A DNA stretch of 64,000 nt from an uncultured Clostridia bacterium. Lineage in GTDB: Bacteria > Bacillota > Clostridia > Oscillospirales > Acutalibacteraceae. The notes beneath the pieces were generated by a model, which did no database searches, was not told where the DNA came from, and saw only the letters and a list, made by a program, of their open reading frames with translations. Positions within the stretch are counted from its first letter, which is position 1, and the number at the start of each line of letters is the position of its first letter. Of this stretch, positions 1 through 9,785 are shown in pieces. The translations under genes were made by a program, and so were the position numbers. The stretch spans positions 7,993 to 71,992 of the forward strand of contig CALEJF010000034.1 in the NCBI GenBank assembly GCA_937898625.1, in the 5' to 3' direction.

Positions 1-417
1 AAAGAACTTGACAGAGAAAACAAGAAAATCTCTCTTGGTTACAAGAAAGTTGAAGATAATCCATGGGAAATCCTTAAACGTGATTATCCTGTTGATAGTG
101 AAGTTGAATGCAAGGTTGTTAGTCTTACATCATTTGGTGCATTCGCACAGATTATCCCTGGTGTAGATGGTCTTGTTCATATTTCACAGATTGCTCATAA
201 GCATATTGGCACACCTGCTGAAGTTCTTAAAGTTGGTGATGTTGTTAAGGCAAAGATTATGGAAATCGACTTTGATAAGAAGAGAGTTAGCCTTTCAATT
301 AAAGCTCTTCTTGAAGCTCCTGTTGAAGAAGCTCCTGTTGAAGAAGCTCCTGTTGAAGAAGCTCCTGTTGAAGAAACAGTTGCTGAAGAAGCAGTCGAGG
401 CTCCTGTAGAAGAATAA
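1..417 (+). CDS. rpsA: 30S ribosomal protein S1, C-terminal part (cut by window start)
   Basis: The frame is open from base 1 to the TAA at 415-417, so the 5' part lies outside the window. The visible 138 residues contain the end of one S1 RNA-binding repeat and one full repeat (conserved stretches FGAFAQI, DGLVHISQI, KRVSLSIKA). S1 repeats bind mRNA at the small ribosomal subunit. The protein ends in an acidic tail made of EAPVE repeats, which I infer to be disordered. In some Clostridia this gene is fused to ispH, but the N-terminus is not visible, so that cannot be judged here. A strong terminator follows. Confidence 0.85.
   Translation, partial: KELDRENKKISLGYKKVEDNPWEILKRDYPVDSEVECKVVSLTSFGAFAQIIPGVDGLVHISQIAHKHIGTPAEVLKVGDVVKAKIMEIDFDKKRVSLSIKALLEAPVEEAPVEEAPVEEAPVEETVAEEAVEAPVEE
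313..372 (+). repeat. Four perfect 15-bp tandem repeats in the rpsA tail
   Basis: The unit GAAGCTCCTGTTGAA occurs four times head to tail and encodes EAPVE four times, followed by more diverged copies up to the stop. Exact repetition at the DNA level suggests recent slippage, so copy number probably varies between strains. Confidence 0.9.
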
Positions 418-445
418 TTAAATCGGCATTAAGGCCGTAAATAAT

Positions 446-491
446 CAGGTCAGATGATGCGAAAACACCGTCTGACCTGTTTTGTTTTATT
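446..491 (+). terminator. Intrinsic terminator after rpsA
   Basis: CAGGTCAGA at 446-454 pairs perfectly with TCTGACCTG at 471-479 and is followed by a T-rich run. It separates rpsA from the alpha-galactosidase gene. Confidence 0.85.
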
Positions 492-523
492 GTTTAACCA
501 CAAAAAAATTATGAGGTATTATT

Positions 524-2242
524 ATGAAAAAAGGCTTAGCAGTTTTATCAGGACTTACTACCGCAGTAGGCGGTGGAGTTTTATATTTAAAGAATAAAGA
601 TATCTGCCCAAAATGTGAAATTAAGAAGCTTCTTGCAAAAACACAGATTCACTACACAAAGGATGAAATGTATAATAATGGTGCAGGACTTACTCCGCCA
701 ATGGGTTGGTCAAGCTGGAATATCTTCCGTCATAATATCAATGAAAATGTAATTTTAGATATTGCAAAAGCAGTTAAGGAAACAGGACTTGCAGATGCAG
801 GGTATGTTTATGTTAATCTCGACGATTGTTGGCAGTCATCAATGCGTGATGAAAATGGAAAAATGCAAGGGGATTTTTCAACATTTCCTCACGGCATCAA
901 GTGGCTTGTTGAACAGATTAATGAATTAGGTCTTAAAGTTGGTATTTATTCTTCCAATGGCACACTTACATGTGAGGATTTACCTGCATCTCTTTATAAT
1001 GAACAAATAGATGCTGAAACTTTTGCAGAATGGGGTATTGAATATTTTAAGTATGACTATTGTCACCATGTTCTTATTCCAACTGATGCACCATATATTG
1101 ACAGTATCTCAATTATCGGTAGCGGTATGGATAATGAACTTGTTTTTAAGGCGAAAGATGCAATCTTTAAAGGGGATGCGAAAGTTGTTAATGAAGAAAA
1201 TGATCAAAGTTATGTAAAAGGTCTTTGCAGTGGCTTGGGAACAATTGAATTTAATAATATAAATGTTCCTGAAGATGGTGAATATATATTTACTCTCATT
1301 ATGCGTAAAAACACCTGTAAAGGTCAGTTCTGCGTTGTTACAGTAAACGGAACAGATAAATACGATTTTCTCATTGCTGAACAAAAAGCATTTTCTCGTG
1401 AAGGCAGACGACAGATTAAGATTAATCTTAAAGCAGGAACAAATTCTATTTCAATTACCAATCCCGTTGCTTCTCCAATGGATAGTGCTGCTATGCAGTA
1501 TGAAAAAATGGGTAAAGAACTTGTAAAAGCAACTAAAAAATATGCTGAAGAAAATAATTGTGAAGAAAAGAAGATACTTTACTCAATTTGTGAATGGGGT
1601 CAGAACAGACCTTGGAAATGGGGCGGAAAAGCAGGTAATATCTGGCGTACAACTCCTGATATTCAACCAAATTGGGCTTCAGTTATGGGTATTTATGAGG
1701 TTAATGTCAAACTTGATAAGTACGCTTGCCCTGGTGCTTTCAATGACCCAGATATGCTTGAAGTCGGTAACGGAAACCTCACATATGAAGAAAATAAATC
1801 ACATTTTACATTGTGGTCAATGATGGCAGCACCACTTATTTTAGGTAATGATATCAGAGCATTTATTAAAGAAGATGGTACTGTTGACAAAGATAATAAG
1901 GTGTTACAGATTTTAACAAATAAAGATGTTATTGCAGTTAATCAGGATAAACTTGGTATCCAATGCAAGAGAATTAAATCTGGTCTAAAAGACATCCTTG
2001 TTAAACCACTTGAGAATAATGAAGTTGCAGTTTGCTTCTTTAATAAAACAAATTCAAATACACTAATGACTTGTGATATTGCGGATATTCATAATGTAGT
2101 TTCAGTGTCATTACCTAATGCAGAAAGTTATACTTGTAAGGAACTTTGGTATAAAACTGAAGAGATTTTAACAGACAAGATTACAACAACAGTAGCACCT
2201 CATGGTGTTAAGATTTTCAGGATTTCTGCAAATCAGCAATAA
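524..2242 (+). CDS. GH27 alpha-galactosidase-like glycoside hydrolase with inserted CBM-like module
   Basis: The 572-residue protein has an N-terminal hydrophobic anchor (about residues 4-22) and then a GH27-type barrel (PPMGWSSWN, NLDDCW). D178 in KYDYC is the expected nucleophile and D410 in FNDPDM the expected acid/base. Family GH27 removes terminal alpha-galactose (or N-acetylgalactosamine). The two catalytic residues are far more widely separated than is usual because about 130 residues (roughly 190-320) are inserted; these look like a beta-sandwich carbohydrate-binding module of the CBM35 kind (GLGTIEFNNINVPEDGEY, NLKAGTNSISIT). GAGGT precedes the ATG. It is probably tethered at the membrane outer face. 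The 3' end overlaps the convergent next gene by 26 bp. Confidence 0.85.
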   Translation: MKKGLAVLSGLTTAVGGGVLYLKNKDICPKCEIKKLLAKTQIHYTKDEMYNNGAGLTPPMGWSSWNIFRHNINENVILDIAKAVKETGLADAGYVYVNLDDCWQSSMRDENGKMQGDFSTFPHGIKWLVEQINELGLKVGIYSSNGTLTCEDLPASLYNEQIDAETFAEWGIEYFKYDYCHHVLIPTDAPYIDSISIIGSGMDNELVFKAKDAIFKGDAKVVNEENDQSYVKGLCSGLGTIEFNNINVPEDGEYIFTLIMRKNTCKGQFCVVTVNGTDKYDFLIAEQKAFSREGRRQIKINLKAGTNSISITNPVASPMDSAAMQYEKMGKELVKATKKYAEENNCEEKKILYSICEWGQNRPWKWGGKAGNIWRTTPDIQPNWASVMGIYEVNVKLDKYACPGAFNDPDMLEVGNGNLTYEENKSHFTLWSMMAAPLILGNDIRAFIKEDGTVDKDNKVLQILTNKDVIAVNQDKLGIQCKRIKSGLKDILVKPLENNEVAVCFFNKTNSNTLMTCDIADIHNVVSVSLPNAESYTCKELWYKTEEILTDKITTTVAPHGVKIFRISANQQ

Positions 2243-2612
2243 TATGAATGTTGTCAAAAATAATAAAAGAAACTAAGGATAGTCCATACCAACAAGCAGA
2301 AAATTGAAGTGAAATCTGTCCCATAATATTTCCGGGCATATTTGTATAATCCCATACCTGAAGAGCAAAAATTTTGTTAACAATTATGCCCACGGTAAAT
2401 TCTAAGGCAGTTATTACAATCATTCCCAAAAATGCTTTGATAAATATGGAGGTATCAATTAGCGTGTTGTTAATAATATATAGGGATACAAAAGCCGCAC
2501 CGCCGGTTATAACCATTGACCAGTGGGTATAACCGCGGAATAAGATTTCAATTACACCGTAACCAATCCCACCAATAATAAACAAAACAATATATTTTTC
2601 CAAGTCTTTCAT
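2217..2612 (-). CDS. Small four-TM membrane protein, PF06541 (CmpB-like) family
   Basis: The 131-residue protein has about four hydrophobic segments and the pattern IEILFRGYTHWSM near the N-terminus, which I recognise from the family called 'putative ABC-transporter type IV' (PF06541). No enzymatic function is established for this family. GGTGA lies just upstream of the ATG. The gene is convergent with the alpha-galactosidase gene and overlaps its 3' end, with no obvious operon partner. Function unknown. Confidence 0.65.
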   Translation of the reverse strand: MKDLEKYIVLFIIGGIGYGVIEILFRGYTHWSMVITGGAAFVSLYIINNTLIDTSIFIKAFLGMIVITALEFTVGIIVNKIFALQVWDYTNMPGNIMGQISLQFSACWYGLSLVSFIIFDNIHIIADLQKS

Positions 2613-2658
2613 CTAATCACCAAAGTATATTATGTCCTGAAAGATAAGTTTTATTTAG

Positions 2659-4659
<2,001 letters not shown>

Positions 4660-4664
4660 TGTAG

Positions 4665-4698
4665 GGCGGGGGCTTGTGCTCCCGCCATTTTCTTTTTT
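4665..4698 (+). terminator. Terminator after ligA (TGTAGGG-type hairpin)
   Basis: GGCGGGGG at 4665-4672 pairs with CTCCCGCC at 4679-4686 (one G-T pair), followed by a T-rich tract. The GC-rich stem stands out against its AT-rich surroundings. Confidence 0.75.
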
Positions 4699-4728
4699 AC
4701 CGAATACATTTTTAAAATAACCGAACGC
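4699..4728 (+). promoter_or_regulatory. Candidate LytTR operator: two 9-bp direct repeats 21 bp apart
   Basis: ACCGAATAC at 4699-4707 and ACCGAACGC at 4720-4728 are direct repeats with a 12-bp gap, a period of 21 bp or two helical turns. LytTR-domain proteins are known to bind 9-bp direct repeats with 12-13 bp gaps upstream of the promoters they control. The pair ends 10 bp before the -35 box of the LytTR gene itself, so I infer autoregulation, most likely activation. Confidence 0.6.
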
Positions 4729-4738
4729 TTTTAATATA

Positions 4739-4767
4739 TTGCAAGTCGAAAAACATGGTGATATTAT
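4739..4767 (+). promoter_or_regulatory. Sigma-A-type promoter for the LytTR/DUF3021 pair
   Basis: TTGCAA at 4739-4744 and TATTAT at 4762-4767 are separated by exactly 17 bp. Transcription would start near 4774, leaving a short leader that contains the AAGGAGG ribosome binding site. Confidence 0.7.
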
Positions 4768-4788
4768 ACACTTGCAAGGAGGAATTTC

Positions 4789-5220
4789 ATGAAACTCAGA
4801 ATTGTAATAAACAAAGACCATGACGAAGAAGTTCTCATATTCGCCCACGAAAAATCACCATTGGTGTGTGAAATTGAAAAACTTATCAATAACAACTCAT
4901 TTGATTTAACTGGCTATGGGGAAACTGAAACAGTAAAACTCAATATAAACGAAATTTGTTGTTTTTTCACCGAGAATAATAAGGTTTATGCACTTACTGA
5001 GAAAGGAAAATATAGGCTTAAATCAAGGCTTTATCAGTTAGAGGAAAATCTTAATCAAAATTTTGTTAAAATTAATCAGTCCTGTATTGCAAATATCAAA
5101 AAAATTGATAAGTTTAAAGCGAGTGTAGGTGGCTCATTAACGGTTATTTTTAAAAACGGATATGTAGATTTTGTGTCACGTAGAAATCTCAAAAATGTAA
5201 AAGAAAGGTTAGGTTTGTAA
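4789..5220 (+). CDS. LytTR-family DNA-binding transcriptional regulator
   Basis: The 143-residue protein has no receiver domain: about 40 N-terminal residues are followed by a LytTR DNA-binding domain (about 45-140; landmarks LNINEICCFF, FVKINQSCIANI, SRRNLKNVKERL). LytTR proteins bind direct repeats in promoters. The next gene is a DUF3021 membrane protein starting one base later, a pairing found widely in Bacillota, where the membrane partner is thought to modulate the regulator. AAGGAGG precedes the ATG. Repeats matching a LytTR operator lie upstream of its own promoter. Confidence 0.85.
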   Translation: MKLRIVINKDHDEEVLIFAHEKSPLVCEIEKLINNNSFDLTGYGETETVKLNINEICCFFTENNKVYALTEKGKYRLKSRLYQLEENLNQNFVKINQSCIANIKKIDKFKASVGGSLTVIFKNGYVDFVSRRNLKNVKERLGL

Positions 5221-5221
5221 T

Positions 5222-5635
5222 ATGAATAAATATGTAAAAGCATTTTTTCACCGTGGACTTATGTTTTCAGGTTTTGGACCAATAATTTTAGGAGTTGTAT
5301 ATTTTATACTTTCAAAAACAATAGACGACTTCACATTAAGCGGTAGTGAAGTGTTAGAAGGTATCATATCAACATATCTATTGGCATTTATTCAGGCAGG
5401 TGTATCTGTGTTCAATCAAATTGAGCATTGGAGTACAGCAAAATCACTCTTTTTTCATCTATCGACACTTTATGTTGCATATTCACTATGTTATGTGTCT
5501 AATACATGGATTCCATTTGAACCAAAAGTGCTTTTGGTTTTTACGGTAATTTTTATGGTAGTTTACTTCGTGGTATGGGGAATAGTCTATTCTGTTGCTA
5601 AAACTACAAGTAAAAATTTAAATGCAAATCTTTAA
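5222..5635 (+). CDS. DUF3021 family four-TM membrane protein
   Basis: The 137-residue protein has four hydrophobic segments (about 12-32, 48-68, 78-98, 103-125) and begins one base after the LytTR stop codon, so the two are translationally coupled. Size and context match DUF3021. I infer that it senses or sequesters the LytTR partner at the membrane; no substrate or signal is visible in the sequence. Confidence 0.75.
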   Translation: MNKYVKAFFHRGLMFSGFGPIILGVVYFILSKTIDDFTLSGSEVLEGIISTYLLAFIQAGVSVFNQIEHWSTAKSLFFHLSTLYVAYSLCYVSNTWIPFEPKVLLVFTVIFMVVYFVVWGIVYSVAKTTSKNLNANL

Positions 5636-5645
5636 TAAATCTTGT

Positions 5646-5672
5646 AGGGTGATTTACAAATCGCCCTTTTTT
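5646..5672 (+). terminator. Terminator after the LytTR/DUF3021 operon
   Basis: AGGGTGATT at 5646-5654 pairs with AATCGCCCT at 5659-5667 (one G-T pair) and is followed by a run of T. Like the ligA terminator it begins with TGTAGGG. Confidence 0.75.
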
Positions 5673-5720
5673 ATATGCAATTTTGAGTTTGTCGAACTCA
5701 TTTGATGATATGGACAAAAT

Positions 5721-5750
5721 AAAAATGGTAGGCAAAGACCTACCATTTTT
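5721..5750 (-). terminator. Terminator of the pseudouridine synthase gene
   Basis: AAAAATGGTAGG at 5721-5732 pairs perfectly with CCTACCATTTTT at 5739-5750. Read on the minus strand it ends in a T-run, and it overlaps the stop codon of the adjoining minus-strand gene. It may also act on the plus strand. Confidence 0.8.
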
Positions 5751-6711
5751 ATAATCCCTTATTATAAAACTCATTTTTAAACCACACATCATTTAATTCG
5801 AATTCCTTGTGATTTAAGTATTCAAGTATTCCCGCATCTGTTGTAAAATCAAATACAAGTTTATATGAGTATAAAAATTGCTTTTTATAGCCGTATTTTT
5901 TATTTTGAGCATTAGTGCCGTATTTTCCGTCGCCTAAAAGTGGATGACCGATAGATGCAAAATGCGCTCTGATTTGGTGTGTACGACCTGTTAGGAGTTC
6001 AACCTCAACAAGGCTTAATTCACCATCTGTATCGATAACATTATATTTTGTACGAATTTCCTTTGAATCGTCCATTTTCTTCTTTGAAACTGTAACCTTG
6101 TTTTTACTTTCGTCTTTTACAAGATAACCCTCTAATAGTCCGCTTTTTTTCTTTATTTCACCGTGAACTATACAAAGGTAAAATTTGTGCAGTTCGCGGT
6201 CTTTCATTTTTTGATTAAGAATACGGAGCGTTTCTGCATTTTTAGCAGCAATTACAATACCACCTGTGTTACGGTCAATTCTGTTCACCAAAGATGGCAC
6301 AAATGAGTTTTCGTCATCAGGCTTGTATTCACCTTTTTCATATAAATACCGCTTAATTCTGCCAATTAAGGTGTCAATATATTCGTTGTCGTCAGGGTGG
6401 GAGAGTACACCAACCTTTTTATCGCAAAGAATTATATTTTCGTCTTCATAAATGATATTAAGATTTTTTGATGCTTTGAGAAAATCATACTTTTCAGGTG
6501 CTTTCTCAAAAAATTCGTCATTTATATACATATCAACAACATCTCCAACATTAAGTCGTGTTGATATTTCAGCTCGTTTTCCGTTTACCTTAATTCGTTT
6601 AATGCGAATGTATTTATACAAAAGTGTTTTAGGGAGCAACGGAACACTTTTTGTAATGAATTTATCAAGACGCTGTTCGGCGTCGTTTTTATTTATTGTA
6701 AAACTCTTCAT
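5749..6711 (-). CDS. RluA-family RNA pseudouridine synthase
   Basis: The 320-residue protein has an N-terminal S4 RNA-binding domain (about 12-75; RLDKFI, VNGKRA) and a pseudouridine synthase domain with the catalytic aspartate in NRIDRNTGG and the late motif GRTHQIRAHFASIGHPL. It isomerises uridines in rRNA or tRNA; whether the target is RluC-, RluD- or other-type cannot be read from the sequence. GAGGTG precedes the ATG. It is transcribed alone, divergent from the small membrane protein at 6814. Confidence 0.88.
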   Translation of the reverse strand: MKSFTINKNDAEQRLDKFITKSVPLLPKTLLYKYIRIKRIKVNGKRAEISTRLNVGDVVDMYINDEFFEKAPEKYDFLKASKNLNIIYEDENIILCDKKVGVLSHPDDNEYIDTLIGRIKRYLYEKGEYKPDDENSFVPSLVNRIDRNTGGIVIAAKNAETLRILNQKMKDRELHKFYLCIVHGEIKKKSGLLEGYLVKDESKNKVTVSKKKMDDSKEIRTKYNVIDTDGELSLVEVELLTGRTHQIRAHFASIGHPLLGDGKYGTNAQNKKYGYKKQFLYSYKLVFDFTTDAGILEYLNHKEFELNDVWFKNEFYNKGL

Positions 6712-6768
6712 TTTTACACCTCAAAACATTTTCAATTTAATATACCACAAGTTAAATTGCTTTTCAAC

Positions 6769-6797
6769 TTGAAACTTGTAAGAAATTATTATAGAAT
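6769..6797 (+). promoter_or_regulatory. Promoter for the gene at 6814
   Basis: TTGAAA at 6769-6774 and TAGAAT at 6792-6797 are 17 bp apart. The inferred start near 6804 is about 10 bases before the chosen ATG, giving a very short leader that begins with GGTGAT. This argues against the upstream TTG at 6757 as the start codon. Confidence 0.6.
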
Positions 6798-6813
6798 AAA
6801 TATGGTGATTAAA

Positions 6814-7338
6814 ATGAATATAAATAAAACTCATTATAAGATTTTAGGTGAACCTAAAAAGATTTATCTTGATATGACCACACTCGAAATTCGCGAAAAA
6901 TTAAATATTGTCTTTAAAACTCCAACTTGTGAAGACGATATGACTGGAATTTTTGGCAAATATCATAAATCTGAAAAAAAGTATAAATTGAAATATATTT
7001 TTGCAAGGAATAATCAGCTCCAACCCCAGACATATGAAAGATATTATTATCTTGTAGATGTTGATGAGGATGAAAAGGGTGCATATGTAGAGTATGTAAT
7101 GGTATATGATAAGTTTTACGACCCATTTATAAGAATAGTGTATATTCTTGCAGCATTAGGCATTTTTGCGTATCTTTATTATAGGTTTAAAATTAATTCT
7201 TTTGGTCAGATGTCAACTATTGTTATGGGTGCTATAATTTTCCTTTCGATAATTCTTGTTTTCAAAAAATCAAAGGAAACACAATATGAATGTGAAAAAG
7301 CAGAAGATTTATTTATAAATCTTGTTAAAGAAATGTAA
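6814..7338 (+). CDS. Unknown protein with two C-terminal TM segments
   Basis: I do not recognise the family. From ATG 6814 (GGTGAT six bases upstream) the protein has 174 residues: a polar N-terminal region of about 100 residues rich in Lys, Tyr and Asp, two transmembrane helices separated by a short loop (about 108-128 and 135-152), and a short Glu/Lys-rich tail. Topology suggests both ends are cytoplasmic. It sits alone between the pseudouridine synthase and the amino acid importer, with its own promoter. Confidence 0.6.
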   Translation: MNINKTHYKILGEPKKIYLDMTTLEIREKLNIVFKTPTCEDDMTGIFGKYHKSEKKYKLKYIFARNNQLQPQTYERYYYLVDVDEDEKGAYVEYVMVYDKFYDPFIRIVYILAALGIFAYLYYRFKINSFGQMSTIVMGAIIFLSIILVFKKSKETQYECEKAEDLFINLVKEM

Positions 7339-7344
7339 ATACCC

Positions 7345-7373
7345 TTGACAAAAGGCAATTATTATTGTATTAT
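7345..7373 (+). promoter_or_regulatory. Promoter of the polar amino acid importer operon
   Basis: A consensus TTGACA at 7345-7350 is followed after 17 bp by TATTAT at 7368-7373. An overlapping TATACT at 7371-7376 is a less well spaced alternative. Confidence 0.8.
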
Positions 7374-7417
7374 ACTAACACATTAACACTTTACTATATT
7401 AAAAGGAGTTATTATTT

Positions 7418-8206
7418 ATGAAAATGAAAAAATTTCTCGCTGTAATTATGGCAGTCCTTATGGTTGCACTTTGCTTCTCTGCTTGTGGCGGAGATAAAGA
7501 AAAAACTGATATGGAATATGTTAAAGAAAAAGGTAAACTTGTTGTTGGTATTACTGATTTCAAACCAATGGACTATGAGGACAAAGACGGCAATTGGATA
7601 GGCTTTGATGCTGACATGGCAAAAGCTTTTGCTAAACACCTTGGTGTTGAGGTTGAATTTGTTGAAATAAACTGGGACAACAAAAAAATGGAACTTGACG
7701 GCAAAAATATTGACTGTGTATGGAATGGTATGACACTTACTGATGAAGTAAAAGCAGGTATGGATTGTTCAAACCCATATTGTAAAAATGCTCAGGTTAT
7801 TGTTGTTCCTGCTGATAAGGCTGACCAGTACAAAGCAGCTGCTGATTGTAAGGACCTTACATTTGCTGTTGAAGCAGGTTCAGCAGGTAAGGACCAGGCT
7901 GTAGCAAATGGATTTAAATATACTGAAGTTCTTGACCAGGCAACAGCACTTTCAGAAGTTGCTGCAGGTACATGTGATGCTGCTATTATCGACTTACTTA
8001 TGGCAGGTGCTATGATTGGTGAAGGAACAGGCTATGCTAATCTTACATACACAGCTGGTCTTAACAGCGAAGAATATGGTGTTGGTTTCCGTAAGGGTTC
8101 AGACCTTGTTGCTGAATTCAATAAGTTCTTTGCAGCTGAGGTAGCAAATGGTAATGTTCAGAAGGTTGCTGAAACCTATGGTGTTCAGGAAGCTCTTATT
8201 AAGTAA
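7418..8206 (+). CDS. Polar amino acid ABC transporter substrate-binding lipoprotein
   Basis: The 262-residue protein has a lipoprotein signal peptide ending in CFSACGG (lipidated Cys at about residue 23) and a periplasmic-binding fold of the SBP_bac_3 family (KLVVGITDFKPM, WIGFDADMAKAFAKHLG, VWNGMTLTDE). It captures an amino acid outside the membrane and delivers it to the permease and ATPase encoded next. The exact substrate is not readable. AAAAGGAG precedes the ATG. The hairpin just downstream probably allows the binding protein to be made in excess of the membrane parts. Confidence 0.9.
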   Translation: MKMKKFLAVIMAVLMVALCFSACGGDKEKTDMEYVKEKGKLVVGITDFKPMDYEDKDGNWIGFDADMAKAFAKHLGVEVEFVEINWDNKKMELDGKNIDCVWNGMTLTDEVKAGMDCSNPYCKNAQVIVVPADKADQYKAAADCKDLTFAVEAGSAGKDQAVANGFKYTEVLDQATALSEVAAGTCDAAIIDLLMAGAMIGEGTGYANLTYTAGLNSEEYGVGFRKGSDLVAEFNKFFAAEVANGNVQKVAETYGVQEALIK

Positions 8207-8228
8207 TTTTTGAAAGCTTAAAAAATTA

Positions 8229-8260
8229 AGAAGAGAGTGTAACAGCACTCTCTTCTTTTG
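8229..8260 (+). terminator. Intercistronic hairpin (partial terminator)
   Basis: AGAAGAGAGTG at 8229-8239 pairs perfectly with CACTCTCTTCT at 8246-8256, followed by a short T-stretch. Lying between the binding-protein and permease genes, it probably attenuates rather than fully stops transcription. Confidence 0.75.
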
Positions 8261-8288
8261 GTGTAATAAATTAGATAGGGTGTTATAA

Positions 8289-8975
8289 TTGTCATTTATC
8301 GAACAGTTTCCGATAGTATTTGATGCGTTAAATGTCGGATTTATTCAAACATTAAAATTGTTTATAATTACATTGGTTGGAGCGCTCCCACTTGGACTTA
8401 TAATTTCATTTGGTTCTATGTCTAAATTCAAGCCACTAAGTGCAACTGTAAAAACTTTGGTTTGGGTTATAAGAGGTACTCCTTTAATGCTTCAACTTCT
8501 TGTTATTTATTACTTGCCGGGTCTTGTATTTCATAACAATATCTGGGGGAGTGGCGAGGAAGGTCGTTTCATAGCATCAGTTACTGCATTTGTTATCAAT
8601 TATGCTTGTTACTTCTCAGAAATATATCGAGGCGGTATTCAAGCAGTACCGCATGGTCAGCAAGAGGCTGGTCAGGTGCTTGGACTTACAAAATCACAGA
8701 TTTTCTTCAAGATTACACTTTTACAAATGGTTAAAAATGTATTACCACCAATGTCAAATGAGATTATTACTCTTGTTAAGGACACATCACTTGCAAGAAT
8801 TATTGCTTTACAAGAGATTATCTGGGCAGGACAGGCATTTATGAAAGGGTCACAGGGTATTGCAGGTGAAATATGGCCATTATTCTTTACAGGTTTGTAT
8901 TACCTTATTTTCAGTGGTGTTTTAACAGTTGTATTAGGTAAAATTGAGAAAAAACTCAGTTATTTCAGAACTTAA
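8289..8975 (+). CDS. Polar amino acid ABC transporter permease
   Basis: The 228-residue protein has about five transmembrane segments and the HisM/GlnP-type signature around EAGQVLGLTKSQIFFKI (the EAA loop that docks on the ATPase) and VIRGTPLMLQL. I use the TTG at 8289 because AGGGTG at 8277-8282 lies six bases upstream and no ATG fits. A single permease gene is present, so the channel is presumably a homodimer. Confidence 0.88.
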   Translation: MSFIEQFPIVFDALNVGFIQTLKLFIITLVGALPLGLIISFGSMSKFKPLSATVKTLVWVIRGTPLMLQLLVIYYLPGLVFHNNIWGSGEEGRFIASVTAFVINYACYFSEIYRGGIQAVPHGQQEAGQVLGLTKSQIFFKITLLQMVKNVLPPMSNEIITLVKDTSLARIIALQEIIWAGQAFMKGSQGIAGEIWPLFFTGLYYLIFSGVLTVVLGKIEKKLSYFRT

Positions 8976-8987
8976 GGAGGAGTTTAT

Positions 8988-9743
8988 ATGTCTTGGCTTG
9001 AAGTTAAAAATATTTATAAAAGCTTTGGGAAAACAGAAGTCCTTAAGGGTATAGATTTTTCACTTGAAAAAGGTGAGGTTTTAGCACTTATCGGTTCATC
9101 GGGAAGTGGTAAAACAACCTTGCTTAGATGCTTGAACTTTCTTGAAACACCTGACAAGGGAACGATAAGTGTTAAGAATAAAGTTTTATTTGATGGAAGT
9201 ATAAAAACTAAGTTTAATGATGAAGAAATTCGCCAGAACAGACTTCATTTTGGATTGGTTTTCCAAAATTTTAATTTATTTCCTCAGTACACTGTTCTTA
9301 AAAATATTACATTAGCACCATCATTACTTAAAAAAGGTTCTGATGAGGAAATCAATAATAAAGCGATGGAACTTATTAAAAGTGTAGGACTTGCTGAAAA
9401 AGCTAATTCCTACCCTTGCGAATTGTCAGGTGGTCAACAACAGCGCGTGGCAATAGCTCGTGCGTTGGCGCTTTCACCGGATGTACTTTGCTTTGATGAA
9501 CCTACAAGTGCTCTTGACCCGGAACTTACCGGTGAGGTGCTTCGCGTAATTAAAGAACTTAAAAATGGCGACAACACCATGGTGATTGTTACTCACGAAA
9601 TGAACTTTGCAAAGAATGTATCGGATAAAGTAATCTTTATGGCTGATGGCATTATCGAAGAATGTGGCACACCAGAAGAGGTTTTTGATAACCCCAAGAG
9701 CCCAAGACTTAAAGAGTTTTTAAGTTCATCATTAAAAGACTAA
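8988..9743 (+). CDS. Polar amino acid ABC transporter ATP-binding protein (GlnQ-like)
   Basis: The 251-residue ATPase has Walker [10 protein letters not shown], signature [15 protein letters not shown], Walker [15 protein letters not shown] and switch histidine TH in IVTHEM, typical of the GlnQ/HisP class. It powers the permease at 8289. AAGGAGG is upstream of the ATG, 12 bp after the permease stop. It is the last gene of the operon. Confidence 0.93.
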   Translation: MSWLEVKNIYKSFGKTEVLKGIDFSLEKGEVLALIGSSGSGKTTLLRCLNFLETPDKGTISVKNKVLFDGSIKTKFNDEEIRQNRLHFGLVFQNFNLFPQYTVLKNITLAPSLLKKGSDEEINNKAMELIKSVGLAEKANSYPCELSGGQQQRVAIARALALSPDVLCFDEPTSALDPELTGEVLRVIKELKNGDNTMVIVTHEMNFAKNVSDKVIFMADGIIEECGTPEEVFDNPKSPRLKEFLSSSLKD

Positions 9744-9749
9744 AAAAAT

Positions 9750-9785
9750 GACCTTCGTCCAAAATAGGATGAAGGTCTAAATTTT
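9750..9785. terminator. Bidirectional terminator between convergent genes
   Basis: GACCTTCGTCC at 9750-9760 pairs with GGATGAAGGTC at 9767-9777 (one G-T pair), flanked by A-rich and T-rich runs on the two sides. It can end both the importer operon and the flavin reductase gene. Confidence 0.8.
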
